NCBI RefSeq assembly: GCF_014397005.1
Contig: NZ_JACGWS010000002.1
Location: 62,001-126,000, forward strand
Source: Kordia aestuariivivens
Lineage (GTDB): Bacteria > Bacteroidota > Bacteroidia > Flavobacteriales > Flavobacteriaceae
Direction: 5' to 3'
Length of the DNA stretch: 64,000 nucleotides
Shown here: positions 1 through 8,334 of the stretch, piece after piece
Numbering within the stretch: the first letter of the stretch is position 1
Layout of the letters: every line of letters begins with the position of its first letter
Made by a program: the position numbers and the translations under genes
Notes under the pieces: model-generated
What the model was told of the DNA's origin: nothing
The model's input: only the letters and a program-made list of their open reading frames with translations
The model's database searches: none

Positions 1-425
1 CAATTAAAGATCAATACGATTATATATTAATTGATTGTGCACCATCGTTAGGATTGTTAACTTTAAATGCATTAACTGCTGCGGATTCTGTGATGATTCC
101 GATTCAGTGTGAGTATTTTGCATTGGAAGGTTTAGGAAAATTATTAAACACTATTAAAAGTGTTCAAAAAATACACAATGCTGATTTAGATATTGAAGGA
201 TTGTTATTAACAATGTATGATTCTCGTTTGCGTTTATCGAACCAAGTGGTAGAAGAAGTACAAAAACATTTTAATGATATGGTGTTCACAACCATTATTC
301 AACGAAATGTACGATTGAGCGAAGCACCAAGTTATGGCGAAAGTATTATTAAGTATGATGCAAGTAGTAAAGGTGCGAGTAATTATTTAAGTTTAGCACA
401 CGAAGTGATTAAGAAAAATAAATAG
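1..425 (+). CDS. parA: ParA/Soj chromosome partitioning ATPase, C-terminal part
   Basis: The gene enters from the left edge; the reading frame is open from base 3. The visible 140 or so residues begin just before the Walker B-like segment [18 protein letters not shown], followed by the conserved ParA stretch [20 protein letters not shown] and the C-terminal [13 protein letters not shown] typical of Soj/ParA. ParA is a MinD-type ATPase that binds DNA and moves ParB-bound origin regions at the pole or nucleoid. It lies 16 bases upstream of parB, on the same strand, as in most bacterial parAB pairs. The P-loop and start codon are outside the window, so integrity of the N-terminus cannot be judged. 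The Met near base 54 is internal, not a start. Confidence 0.93.
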   Translation, partial: IKDQYDYILIDCAPSLGLLTLNALTAADSVMIPIQCEYFALEGLGKLLNTIKSVQKIHNADLDIEGLLLTMYDSRLRLSNQVVEEVQKHFNDMVFTTIIQRNVRLSEAPSYGESIIKYDASSKGASNYLSLAHEVIKKNK

Positions 426-441
426 TGGCAAAGTAAGATTT

Positions 442-1347
442 ATGGCGAAGGCAACAAAAAAACAAGCGTTAGGAAGAGGATTATCTGCATTATTAAAAGA
501 TCCTGAAAATGATATCACGTCGGTTTCAGACAAGAATGCTGATAAAGTCGTTGGAAGTATTGTAGAACTTGCAATTGGTACGATTGAAGTAAATCCGTTT
601 CAACCGCGAACCAACTTTAATGAGGAAACATTGCGTGAATTAGCATCGTCTATAAAAGAATTAGGTGTAATTCAACCAATTACTGTACGTAAGTTAGGTT
701 TTGAAAAATTTCAATTAGTTTCTGGAGAACGTCGTTTTAGAGCTTCTAAATTAATAGGACTCGAAACCATTCCTGCGTATGTGCGTATTGCGAACGATCA
801 AGAATCGTTGGAAATGGCATTGGTAGAAAACATTCAACGTTCAGATTTAGATCCGATCGAAATTGCGTTATCATACCAACGATTGATTGACGAAATTAGC
901 TTGACGCAAGAGCAGATGAGTCAACGTGTTGGAAAGAAACGTTCTACGATTGCCAATTATTTACGTTTGTTAAAATTAGATCCTATCATTCAAACAGGAA
1001 TGCGCGATGGTTTCCTAAGTATGGGACACGGACGTACCTTGGTCAATATTGAAAATACAAACGACCAATTGGAAATCTACGAGATGATTCTCACCAAATC
1101 ATTATCTGTTCGTGATACAGAAGAATTGGTAAAGAATTATAAAAAAGATAAAACAATAGATACGCCAACGAAAGAGAAAGAAGAACTTCCAAAGTACATT
1201 AAAAAAGGAGTTCGTGATTTTTCTGAATATTTTGGTCATAAAGTAGAAGTGAAAGTTGGGAGTAATGGAAAAGGAAAAATTAGCATTCCGTTTCATTCAG
1301 AAGAAGACTTTGCTCGAATTAAAAAATTACTAAAGAGTGGGAAATAG
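442..1347 (+). CDS. parB: ParB/Spo0J chromosome partitioning protein
   Basis: 301 residues, usual length for the family. It carries the N-terminal ParA-contacting motif GRGLSALL (residues 11-18), the ParB/Srx CTP-binding fold with box II GERRFR (95-100) and ENIQRSDLDP (129-138), then a helix-turn-helix around 154-180 (LTQEQMSQRVGKKRSTIANY). A basic linker leads to a small C-terminal dimerisation domain. ParB clamps onto parS sites near the origin and is moved by ParA. It starts with ATG 16 bases after parA and its last 11 bases overlap the next gene, so parA, parB and the DUF5683 gene look co-transcribed. Confidence 0.96.
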   Translation: MAKATKKQALGRGLSALLKDPENDITSVSDKNADKVVGSIVELAIGTIEVNPFQPRTNFNEETLRELASSIKELGVIQPITVRKLGFEKFQLVSGERRFRASKLIGLETIPAYVRIANDQESLEMALVENIQRSDLDPIEIALSYQRLIDEISLTQEQMSQRVGKKRSTIANYLRLLKLDPIIQTGMRDGFLSMGHGRTLVNIENTNDQLEIYEMILTKSLSVRDTEELVKNYKKDKTIDTPTKEKEELPKYIKKGVRDFSEYFGHKVEVKVGSNGKGKISIPFHSEEDFARIKKLLKSGK

Positions 1348-1948
1348 AATCATTTTAGCACTATGTTTCTTGTGTTTTGCATGCCAATTATCGTGGTCGC
1401 AAGAAGACACAGAGAAGAAAGATGTGAAAGAAAAGACGAAAGAAGCATCTGTTTTAAAGGTAGTGGACACTGTAAATGCAAATGCAGAAAAGGTCGTAAT
1501 TGATCCGTTGTCACCATCAAAAGCAGCTTTCTATTCGGCAATCTTACCCGGATTGGGACAAGCGTATAATAAAAAGTATTGGAAAATTCCGTTAGTATAT
1601 GCCGCGTTAGGAACCGGAATTTACTTTTATGTAGATAACAACAACAAATACAATCGATACAGACGTGCGTATAAAAGGCGTTTGGCTGGTTTTACGGATG
1701 ATGAATTTCAAAATGTTGTAGCAGATGATAATGCATTAATTGATGCACAAGAATTCTATCAGCGAAATCGTGATTTATCCTTATTATTAACGGTTATTGC
1801 GTATGTGCTGAATATTGTTGACGCTAATGTAGATGCACACTTGTTACAATTTAACGTAAGTGACGATCTCTCGTTGCGTCCACATATTGATCAGAATGAA
1901 ATTGATTTCAATCGAAATCTTGGAGTAACGCTCAATTTCAAATTTTAG
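1337..1948 (+). CDS. DUF5683 family exported/membrane protein
   Basis: 203 residues beginning with GTG inside the 3' end of parB (11-base overlap), which suggests translational coupling. An N-terminal hydrophobic signal sequence (about residues 4-21, ending SWSQ) is followed by a charged linker and then the conserved core with AILPGLGQAYNKKYWKIPLVY (about 65-90) and a second hydrophobic helix LLLTVIAYVLNIVDANVDAHL (about 150-170). This matches the Bacteroidota DUF5683 family, whose function is not known. Its fixed place between parB and dapB is common in Flavobacteriia. Assignment to the family is confident; any role in the cell envelope is inference. Confidence 0.85.
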   Translation: MGNRIILALCFLCFACQLSWSQEDTEKKDVKEKTKEASVLKVVDTVNANAEKVVIDPLSPSKAAFYSAILPGLGQAYNKKYWKIPLVYAALGTGIYFYVDNNNKYNRYRRAYKRRLAGFTDDEFQNVVADDNALIDAQEFYQRNRDLSLLLTVIAYVLNIVDANVDAHLLQFNVSDDLSLRPHIDQNEIDFNRNLGVTLNFKF

Positions 1949-1980
1949 TCGTTGCACGATACATTCAAAAACAATAGCGT

Positions 1981-2682
1981 ATGAATATTGCATTGCTCGG
2001 TTATGGTAGAATGGGAAAGGAAATTGAAAAAGTAGCGCTTCAACGTGGACACACGATTGTTCATAAAATTTCAAGTGATATTGCATCGTACGACTTTACA
2101 AATGTTGATGTTGCCATAGATTTCAGTATTCCTTCAGCCGCTTTTCAAAACATAACACATTGTATCAAACAGCAAGTTCCTGTCATTTCAGGAACGACAG
2201 GTTGGTTGGAAAAGTACGATGAAGTTATTGCTTTGTGCGAAGCTGAAAAAGGTGCGTTTATTTATGCTTCCAACTTTAGTTTGGGTGTGAATATTTTCTT
2301 TGAGATGAATACTTATTTGGCGAAAATGATGTCGCAATTAGAAGATTACAACGTTGACATCGAAGAAATTCACCATACGAAAAAGCTTGATGCGCCAAGT
2401 GGAACGGCAATTACATTGGCAGAAGACATCATGCAACATACAGATTATACTAATTGGAAACTAGATAAAACAGAAGCTGCTGACGAAATTCCGATTGTTG
2501 CCAAACGCATTCCAGATGTTCCTGGAACACATGAAATTACCTATACATCTTCCATTGATACGATTGCTATAAAACATGAAGCACACAATCGACAAGGCTT
2601 TGCTTTGGGCGCTGTTGTGGCAGCCGAGTGGATTCAAAATAGCGTAGGCGTATACACGATGAAAGACGTGTTAAACATATAA
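1981..2682 (+). CDS. dapB: 4-hydroxy-tetrahydrodipicolinate reductase
   Basis: 233 residues. DapB reduces the DapA product with NAD(P)H in the diaminopimelate/lysine pathway, so it serves peptidoglycan and lysine synthesis. Seen in the sequence: the Rossmann motif LGYGRMGKEIEKVA (6-19), SGTTGW (70-75), and the active-site block EIHHTKKLDAPSGTA (129-143), with H131 and K135 in the places of the E. coli catalytic His159 and Lys163. It is a little shorter than the E. coli enzyme (273), as usual in Bacteroidota. It is 32 bases downstream of the DUF5683 gene and upstream of lepB. Confidence 0.95.
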   Translation: MNIALLGYGRMGKEIEKVALQRGHTIVHKISSDIASYDFTNVDVAIDFSIPSAAFQNITHCIKQQVPVISGTTGWLEKYDEVIALCEAEKGAFIYASNFSLGVNIFFEMNTYLAKMMSQLEDYNVDIEEIHHTKKLDAPSGTAITLAEDIMQHTDYTNWKLDKTEAADEIPIVAKRIPDVPGTHEITYTSSIDTIAIKHEAHNRQGFALGAVVAAEWIQNSVGVYTMKDVLNI

Positions 2683-2712
2683 TAAATAAAAAATATATAC
2701 TATTTCAACCTA

Positions 2713-2720
2713 TATATTTG
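2713..2720 (+). promoter_or_regulatory. Bacteroidota -7 box upstream of lepB
   Basis: TATATTTG fits the Bacteroidota sigma-A -7 consensus TAnnTTTG and lies about 57 bases before the lepB start in the dapB-lepB gap. No clear TTG -33 element at the expected spacing, so moderate confidence only. Confidence 0.45.
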
Positions 2721-2776
2721 TAAATAACCAACAGGATTCAGTATTTATGCACTACGGAATCACAAAATAACATCAA

Positions 2777-4339
2777 ATGACATTTACACAGGCATTTTTA
2801 ATATTTTTCTTAATCGTTCAAGTAATTCACTTTCTAGGAACTTGGAAACTCTATGTAAAAGCAGGAAGAAAAGCTTGGGAAGCTGCAGTTCCAATTTACA
2901 ATGCTTTTGTGTTGATGCGAATTATCAATCGACCAAAAGAATGGTATTGGGTTATTTTACTATTTATACCGATCATTCAGTTGATTGTATTTCCAGTAAT
3001 TTGGGTAGAAACCATTCGTGCTTTTGGACGTACCGAACGTATGGAAACGATTCTGGTAGTTGTAACTTTAGGACTCTACATTTACTATGTAAATTATATG
3101 TTAGATGTGGAATATGTGCATGAAAGAAGCTTAAAGCCAAGATCGTCAGCAGGCGAGTGGATTGCGTCTATATTATTCGCAGTTGTCGCAGCAACATTGG
3201 TGCATACGTATGTAATGCAACCTTTTGTAATTCCGTCTTCATCCTTAGAAAAAACACTATTAGTGGGCGATTTCTTATTTGTGAGTAAAGTACATTATGG
3301 TCCCAGAACACCAATGACTTCCGTGGCTTTGCCAATGGTACACGACGCGATTCCTTTTACAGGAATGAAATCGTACTTAAAAGAACCACAATTACCGTAT
3401 TTTAGATTTCCAGGATTTGAAAGTATTGAACGTAATGACATTGTGGTATTCAATTGGCCAGCAGATACCTTAACGGTGATTACTGATCCTAATAGTAAGG
3501 TTATTCACAAACCATTAGACAAGCGATCAAACTACGTCAAGCGTTGTGTTGGTTTGCCAGGTGATCAATTAGAAGTTCGTGATGGCTATGTATTTACAAA
3601 CGGAACACAAAATGTATTGCCAAATCGCGCAAAATTACAGTTTAAATATATTGTGTATACTAAAGGACAGGGATTTAATCCGCAATACATGCATGATCGT
3701 TATGACATTACAGACAGTTTTGGCTCATATTCAGATAATCCAAATGTGTACATATTTCCAGGGCTAACTGAAGCAACAGCTGAAGAATTAAAAAATCATC
3801 CGAATGTTGCTAGAGTTCAAAAATACATCGAACAAGCTGGACAAATAGATACTTCTGTTTTTCCTCACAATGATAATTACCAATGGAACAATAGCAATTT
3901 TGGACCAATTGATATTCCTGCTAGAGGAACAACGGTTCAATTAACCCTAGAAAATATTCCTTTATATAAAAGGGCAATTTCAGAATACGAAGGGAAGAAT
4001 TTAACCGTAGAAGACAATCAAATTAAAATTGATGATCGCGTAATTACTTCCTATACATTTGAACAAGATTACTATTGGATGATGGGAGACAACCGAGGAA
4101 ACTCGCAAGATTCTAGAAGTTGGGGATTTGTTCCTTTTGACCATGTATTAGGAAAACCTGTATTTGTTTGGATGAGTTGGGACACGAACGGAAAAGGCTT
4201 CAATAAAATACGTTGGAACCGATTATTTACAACGGTAAGTGGTGACGGTGCGCCAGTTTCATATTTTAAATACTTCCTTATTTTACTAGGAGGTTGGTTT
4301 GTGTTTAATTATTTTAGAAAGAAGAAGAAGAAAGCGTAG
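2777..4339 (+). CDS. lepB: Signal peptidase I with N-terminal membrane domain
   Basis: 520 residues, long for LepB. The protein opens with a DUF5684-like membrane region (hydrophobic segments near 5-22, 55-78 and 90-108), then the LepB membrane anchor (about 128-150). The catalytic serine is in PSSSLEKT (S156) and the general-base lysine in NYVKRCVGLPGD (K255). Box E is MMGDNRGNSQDSRSWGF near residue 435. A last hydrophobic segment ends in a poly-lysine tail. It removes signal peptides of Sec-exported proteins at the inner membrane. Large insertions between boxes D and E are known in Bacteroidota LepB. The PSSSL version of the usual PSGSM motif keeps the serine. Confidence 0.94.
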   Translation: MTFTQAFLIFFLIVQVIHFLGTWKLYVKAGRKAWEAAVPIYNAFVLMRIINRPKEWYWVILLFIPIIQLIVFPVIWVETIRAFGRTERMETILVVVTLGLYIYYVNYMLDVEYVHERSLKPRSSAGEWIASILFAVVAATLVHTYVMQPFVIPSSSLEKTLLVGDFLFVSKVHYGPRTPMTSVALPMVHDAIPFTGMKSYLKEPQLPYFRFPGFESIERNDIVVFNWPADTLTVITDPNSKVIHKPLDKRSNYVKRCVGLPGDQLEVRDGYVFTNGTQNVLPNRAKLQFKYIVYTKGQGFNPQYMHDRYDITDSFGSYSDNPNVYIFPGLTEATAEELKNHPNVARVQKYIEQAGQIDTSVFPHNDNYQWNNSNFGPIDIPARGTTVQLTLENIPLYKRAISEYEGKNLTVEDNQIKIDDRVITSYTFEQDYYWMMGDNRGNSQDSRSWGFVPFDHVLGKPVFVWMSWDTNGKGFNKIRWNRLFTTVSGDGAPVSYFKYFLILLGGWFVFNYFRKKKKKA

Positions 4340-4500
4340 TTTTCAGTTCGAGCATTATTGTAATTAAAATATATTTTGATTGAAAATACATAGCGAAGCT
4401 ACTGAGAACCTTTTAAAGCAGGAATTGACTTTTGATAATTTGAAAATGTAACGATTTGATAATGTTGTCAGGTTGCTACTCAATTACACAAAAGCAACTT

Positions 4501-4556
4501 TCATAACTCATAACTCATAACTCATAACTCATAACTCATAACTCATAACTCGTAAC
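4501..4556. repeat. Heptamer tandem repeat (TCATAAC)x8
   Basis: Seven perfect copies of TCATAAC and an eighth with one change (TCGTAAC) run up to 4 bases before the TTG start of the WbqC-like gene. A length of 7 means copy-number change would move the 5' leader spacing but not a reading frame. It lies where the ribosome-binding region of the downstream gene should be. Confidence 0.9.
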
Positions 4557-4559
4557 GGA

Positions 4560-5180
4560 TTGAAAACCTTGGTACATCCAACATATTTCCCAAGCATTGC
4601 GCATTATGTAGTCTTTGCAAAATCAACGAATATAGTCGTTGAAATGGAAGATAATTTCCAGAAGCAAACCTATCGCAATCGAACGTATATTTATGATGCG
4701 AACGGGAAACTCATGTTCAACATTCCTATACGACATCGTAAAGAAAAAAAACATCAAAAATACAAAGACATTCAAATTGCAAACGAAACTCCTTGGCAGC
4801 GATTGCATTGGAGATCGTTAGAATCGGCATATCGAACTTCACCTTTTTTTGAATATTATGAAGACGAATTAAAACCGCTTTTTGAAAAAGAATACACGTT
4901 TTTATTGGACTTAAATTTAGATACAATTCAACTTGTAAATGATTGCCTGCAATTGGAAGTTGAAACTACAAAAACCAAAGAATACCAACCAATTGTAACC
5001 GACATTCACGATTTTAGAAAACTTGCCACAGTAAAAAAAGAACCAGATTATGGTTTTGATACGTATACGCAAGTCTTTGAAGCAAAACATGGTTTCATTC
5101 CAAATCTTAGTATTTTGGATTTACTCTTCAATGAAGGAACCAATGCACTTTCGTATTTAGAAAAGCAAACTATTTTATAA
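4560..5180 (+). CDS. WbqC-like family protein
   Basis: 206 residues; start taken as TTG at 4560 because KTLVHPTYFPSIAHYV is the expected N-terminus of WbqC-like proteins and no ATG is available there. Conserved signs: HPTYFP near the start, QTYRNRTYI, IPIRH around residue 57, and WQRLHWRSLESAYRTSPFFEYYEDEL around 80-105. WbqC proteins are found in polysaccharide and other clusters and have no firm enzymatic assignment. The stop overlaps the next start (TAATG), so it is coupled to the DUF6122 gene. The tandem heptamer repeat directly upstream could affect its expression. Confidence 0.82.
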   Translation: MKTLVHPTYFPSIAHYVVFAKSTNIVVEMEDNFQKQTYRNRTYIYDANGKLMFNIPIRHRKEKKHQKYKDIQIANETPWQRLHWRSLESAYRTSPFFEYYEDELKPLFEKEYTFLLDLNLDTIQLVNDCLQLEVETTKTKEYQPIVTDIHDFRKLATVKKEPDYGFDTYTQVFEAKHGFIPNLSILDLLFNEGTNALSYLEKQTIL

Positions 5181-5488
5181 TGTTGCGAACCTGTATTCAT
5201 TACGGATTACACTTTATCTTTCCAGTATTGATTGCTCTTTTAATCTATCGAAAAAACTGGAAAATCACCTATTTTGTATTCATTCTTTGCATGCTGATCG
5301 ATCTCGATCACTTACTCGCAACGCCTATTTTTGATCCAAATCGTTGTAGCATTAACTTTCATCCATTACACACCTATTATGCAATTGCTGTCTACGCAGG
5401 ATTTTTACTGTTTAAAAAAACGCGCATATTAGGAATCGGATTGTTGCTGCATATTTTGGCGGATGCAGTCGATTGTTGGATGATGTAA
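5180..5488 (+). CDS. DUF6122 family membrane protein
   Basis: 102 residues, almost all hydrophobic, with helices near 5-22, 29-47, 67-82 and 84-99. Conserved polar positions are HYGLHF near the start, the DLDHLLA motif (about residues 42-48), FHPLHTY, and HILADAVDCWMM at the end; the HIS/ASP pattern resembles membrane metal-dependent hydrolases of the YdjM/LexA-regulated type, but a catalytic role is inference. It follows the WbqC gene with a one-base overlap. A poorly conserved low-complexity stretch (agactt/cttcgattg repeats) follows it. Confidence 0.75.
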   Translation: MLRTCIHYGLHFIFPVLIALLIYRKNWKITYFVFILCMLIDLDHLLATPIFDPNRCSINFHPLHTYYAIAVYAGFLLFKKTRILGIGLLLHILADAVDCWMM

Positions 5489-5594
5489 GGAGCTAGACTT
5501 CTTCGATTGTTGGACTTGCTTAGACTTTCTTCGATTGTTAGATTTTTTGACTTTTTAGATTTGATATAACAGGATTCATAGTATTCCTATTATC

Positions 5595-5617
5595 AGTTCG
5601 AGCGCAGTCGAGAACAC
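5595..5617. repeat. Short dispersed palindromic sequence
   Basis: GTTCGAGCGCAGTCGAGAAC is an imperfect palindrome of a kind often seen scattered between genes in Bacteroidota. It lies between convergent genes (DUF6122 and EEP nuclease). A decayed relative may be split over 4348-4410. Identification is from memory of similar sequences, not from a search. Confidence 0.4.
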
Positions 5618-5635
5618 TTTAAATTATTTAATGTT

Positions 5636-6670
5636 TCAATCTAAAGAAATCACACTCTTTATCGCAAAATGATCCGAATAATGTTCTGAGAAGGTATGAA
5701 ACGTATTTACGGTAAACGATTCGTCTGCGAGAATAAAATCGATTCGCATCGGGAAAAAAGGATAATCAAGTGTTTTACCAAATCCTTTCCCGGATTCCAC
5801 AAACGCATCTTTCATGTTGCCTTTAATGGTTTTATACACATTGGAGAATTGTGTATTATTAAAATCGCCCAAAATAATTTTCTTGTAATGACACTTCGTG
5901 CGATTGATTTCAAAGAGTTCTACTTGCGATTGCTGCATCTTAAATGTATTCGCCATACGTTTCAACAAACGCTCGGAATTCTTTTGAGAAAACTCTTCTT
6001 TTTGCGGATTGATGCGCAACGATTGTAAATGCAAATTGTATACGCGAATGGTATCGTTGTTTCTTAAAATGTCAATATAAATAGCATTGTTTGGTGTATT
6101 TGGAAATTCTACGGAACCTTTATGTAAAATCGGAAATTTAGAAAAAATAGCCTGTCCCGTTTTTTCATTCTTACTTTTTAAAGCAACATATTTATACGGA
6201 TAAAAGCTAAAAGCTGCTTCCTGATTGCGATGAAATTCCTGTAAAGCAATGATATCTGGTGATTCTGAACGAATTAAATCTACAATCTTTTTATCGATAT
6301 GATCTTCCTTGATCCAATCATAAATATTAAACAGTCGCACATTATAACTCATCACCGAAATTGCATTCTGCGATGGTTCTGTGGTGTTTCCTGAAAATTT
6401 ATACAATGAAGTTACATGCGAATAGCCAAGAATTAAAACAAAAAGTGATAGTAAGAAATGTTTTCGGACATTTAAAATCCAAAAGGCCATAAAGCAAAAA
6501 TTAATCACAATAAACACAGGAACTAACAAACTTAGCACAGACAGAATTGGGAAGCTTTTTGGAACTGCATACGGTAAAATATAGGACAAGAGAAGCAACG
6601 CTGCAAATACAGAGTTTAAGAAGAAGATGATTCTACCTAAAAAGCTTATTTTTTTCTTCTTCTCACTCAT
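5636..6670 (-). CDS. Endonuclease/exonuclease/phosphatase (EEP) family protein, membrane anchored
   Basis: 344 residues. Three N-terminal membrane helices (about 10-32, 42-66, 71-88) precede a full EEP domain: SVMSYNVRLFN (start of domain), DIIALQEFHRN with the metal-binding glutamate, the GDFNNTQF motif, and SEHYSDHFAIK with the catalytic SDH. These residues argue for a live Mg-dependent hydrolase facing either side of the inner membrane; the substrate cannot be read from sequence. It follows the two rhomboid genes in the same direction with 3 bases between, an arrangement common in Flavobacteriia. Confidence 0.9.
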   Translation of the reverse strand: MSEKKKKISFLGRIIFFLNSVFAALLLLSYILPYAVPKSFPILSVLSLLVPVFIVINFCFMAFWILNVRKHFLLSLFVLILGYSHVTSLYKFSGNTTEPSQNAISVMSYNVRLFNIYDWIKEDHIDKKIVDLIRSESPDIIALQEFHRNQEAAFSFYPYKYVALKSKNEKTGQAIFSKFPILHKGSVEFPNTPNNAIYIDILRNNDTIRVYNLHLQSLRINPQKEEFSQKNSERLLKRMANTFKMQQSQVELFEINRTKCHYKKIILGDFNNTQFSNVYKTIKGNMKDAFVESGKGFGKTLDYPFFPMRIDFILADESFTVNTFHTFSEHYSDHFAIKSVISLD

Positions 6671-6673
6671 ATA

Positions 6674-7561
6674 TTAATTATTCTTTCCTGCTTTAAACAA
6701 GAAATCTTTCTCTTGCTTGGTCAGACTTTCATAACCAGACTTACTTATTTTATCTAAAATGCCATCAATTTCACGTTGTTGCTGATTTGGTGATGACGTA
6801 GTCGTTTTTGTAGAACGTTTTTTTGTTTTGTTTTTGTATACAGTTTTTAATGGAGATTTCTTTTTGAATGTAAAATAATTCGTCAAGCTTTCCCAAAAGC
6901 GTTCAAAACCGATTCCAATATCATTTCCTTTTGTGAGTTGTTTTACATAGAAATATCCAATAAGCACGCCGCCAATATGAGCAAAATGTCCACCTGCATT
7001 ACTATACGGAATGTATGAAATATACGAAACGACTAACAAAGCCGCAATGATCCAATATTTAACAGGAAATACGCCAAACAGGTTCACAATAAGATTCGGT
7101 GAATAGGTTGCGCCAGCTGCCAAAATTGCTAATATAGCTGCCGATGCGCCCATTAAAAGAGCGGGTTCATCTGCAAAAGCTGGAAGTACGTTATACGCTA
7201 TTAGAAATAAAATTGCACCTGCAAAAATTCCATAAGTATAGACTGTGATGAATTGTTTTTCAGTAAAAAAGGTATTAAAAATTCGTGCAGTAAAATATAA
7301 TCCGATACAGTTGAAAATTAAGTGAAAAAAGTTGACATGCATAAACGCATACGTAATGATTGTCCAAGGTTTGTAAAATAACTCCGAACCATTAGGAAGC
7401 GTGAAATATTCCACAAAAAATGTTGAATGTGTCTTTGTCAATGAATGGTAAATTGTATTGTACAAAGCAACGATTGTAAAAATAACGATATTGATAAAAA
7501 TCAACTTTTCAGCTGCGTTAAATCCGCGATATAAAGTCGTTATGCGTGTTCTATAATCCAT
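6674..7561 (-). CDS. Rhomboid family intramembrane serine protease, second copy
   Basis: About 295 residues from ATG at 7561, which overlaps the stop of the upstream rhomboid (TAATG), so translation is coupled; a TTG nine bases further up is less likely. The rhomboid core has about six helices. The serine motif reads GASAAI rather than GASGAI, so the catalytic serine remains but the following glycine is replaced by alanine. The histidine motif is GGHFAHIGG. A basic cytosolic tail of about 90 residues ends in a short helical domain (DGILDKISKSGYESLTKQEKDF) seen in Bacteroidota rhomboids. Probably active, but the serine-loop change deserves testing. Confidence 0.9.
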   Translation of the reverse strand: MDYRTRITTLYRGFNAAEKLIFINIVIFTIVALYNTIYHSLTKTHSTFFVEYFTLPNGSELFYKPWTIITYAFMHVNFFHLIFNCIGLYFTARIFNTFFTEKQFITVYTYGIFAGAILFLIAYNVLPAFADEPALLMGASAAILAILAAGATYSPNLIVNLFGVFPVKYWIIAALLVVSYISYIPYSNAGGHFAHIGGVLIGYFYVKQLTKGNDIGIGFERFWESLTNYFTFKKKSPLKTVYKNKTKKRSTKTTTSSPNQQQREIDGILDKISKSGYESLTKQEKDFLFKAGKNN

Positions 7562-8331
7562 TAATTCCAACGATTTTTATTAAACTGAGTTTTGTTAAAA
7601 TACCACATTAAAAGGAAACCTGCTAATGCGCCACCTAAATGTGCAAAGTGCGCTATATTTCCTTCTCTAAAAATTCCTGTGCCTCCAAAAAAACCTGCCA
7701 AGAAATCATACGTAACTAAACCACCGACTAAATACATTGCTTTGATTGGAATTGGTGGAAATAATAACATGAGTTTCTCATTTGGATACGTCATTGCATA
7801 CGCAACCATAACTCCATAAATTGCGCCCGAAGCTCCAATAGCAGGAGTATTGTATGATTTTAGAAGCTTTAGCAATTGATCAGGAGTTAAAACGTTTTCC
7901 CATAAAGTAGAATAATAAAAACTTCCTTTGTTTAATACACTAAAAATATCAGCTTTATTATAACCAGCATCTACTAAAATACTGACATTGCTATATACAC
8001 CGTAATAATTTACGATGGTGTGTAACAATCCTGCACCAATTCCCGTAATAAAATAGAACGCTAAAAATTTTCCCGTGCCCCATTCCATTTCCAATCGTGA
8101 GCCAAACATCCACAACGCAAACATGTTGAATAATATGTGTGTTGGACTCGTAATAGAGTGCATAAACATGCTCGTTACAGGTTGCCAAAACCCAAAGTTT
8201 GGATTGTCTGTAAAAAAGAGTGCTAAATATCGTGAAATATCAATGCCTCTACCTGCCAATACTACGGTAGCTAGGCAAAGAATCACATTGACAATGATTA
8301 TATGTTTTACGGTATCTGTAATGCGCATCAT
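7561..8331 (-). CDS. Rhomboid family intramembrane serine protease, first copy
   Basis: 256 residues with six or so membrane helices. The catalytic serine is S168 in GASGAIYG (166-173) and the histidine is in AHFAHLGG (H231). The loop-1 region WQPVTSMFMHS and HILFNMFALWMFG around 50-77 match the rhomboid family. A long segment between helices (about 110-160) is typical of Bacteroidota members. The enzyme cleaves single-pass membrane proteins within the bilayer; its substrates here are unknown. It follows mutL by 3 bases and is overlapped by a second rhomboid gene, forming a tandem pair. Confidence 0.93.
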   Translation of the reverse strand: MMRITDTVKHIIIVNVILCLATVVLAGRGIDISRYLALFFTDNPNFGFWQPVTSMFMHSITSPTHILFNMFALWMFGSRLEMEWGTGKFLAFYFITGIGAGLLHTIVNYYGVYSNVSILVDAGYNKADIFSVLNKGSFYYSTLWENVLTPDQLLKLLKSYNTPAIGASGAIYGVMVAYAMTYPNEKLMLLFPPIPIKAMYLVGGLVTYDFLAGFFGGTGIFREGNIAHFAHLGGALAGFLLMWYFNKTQFNKNRWN

Positions 8332-8334
8332 AAT

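Noticed and set aside
4501-4556. CRISPR-like array
   Set aside because: A head-to-tail heptamer without spacers; a simple tandem repeat.
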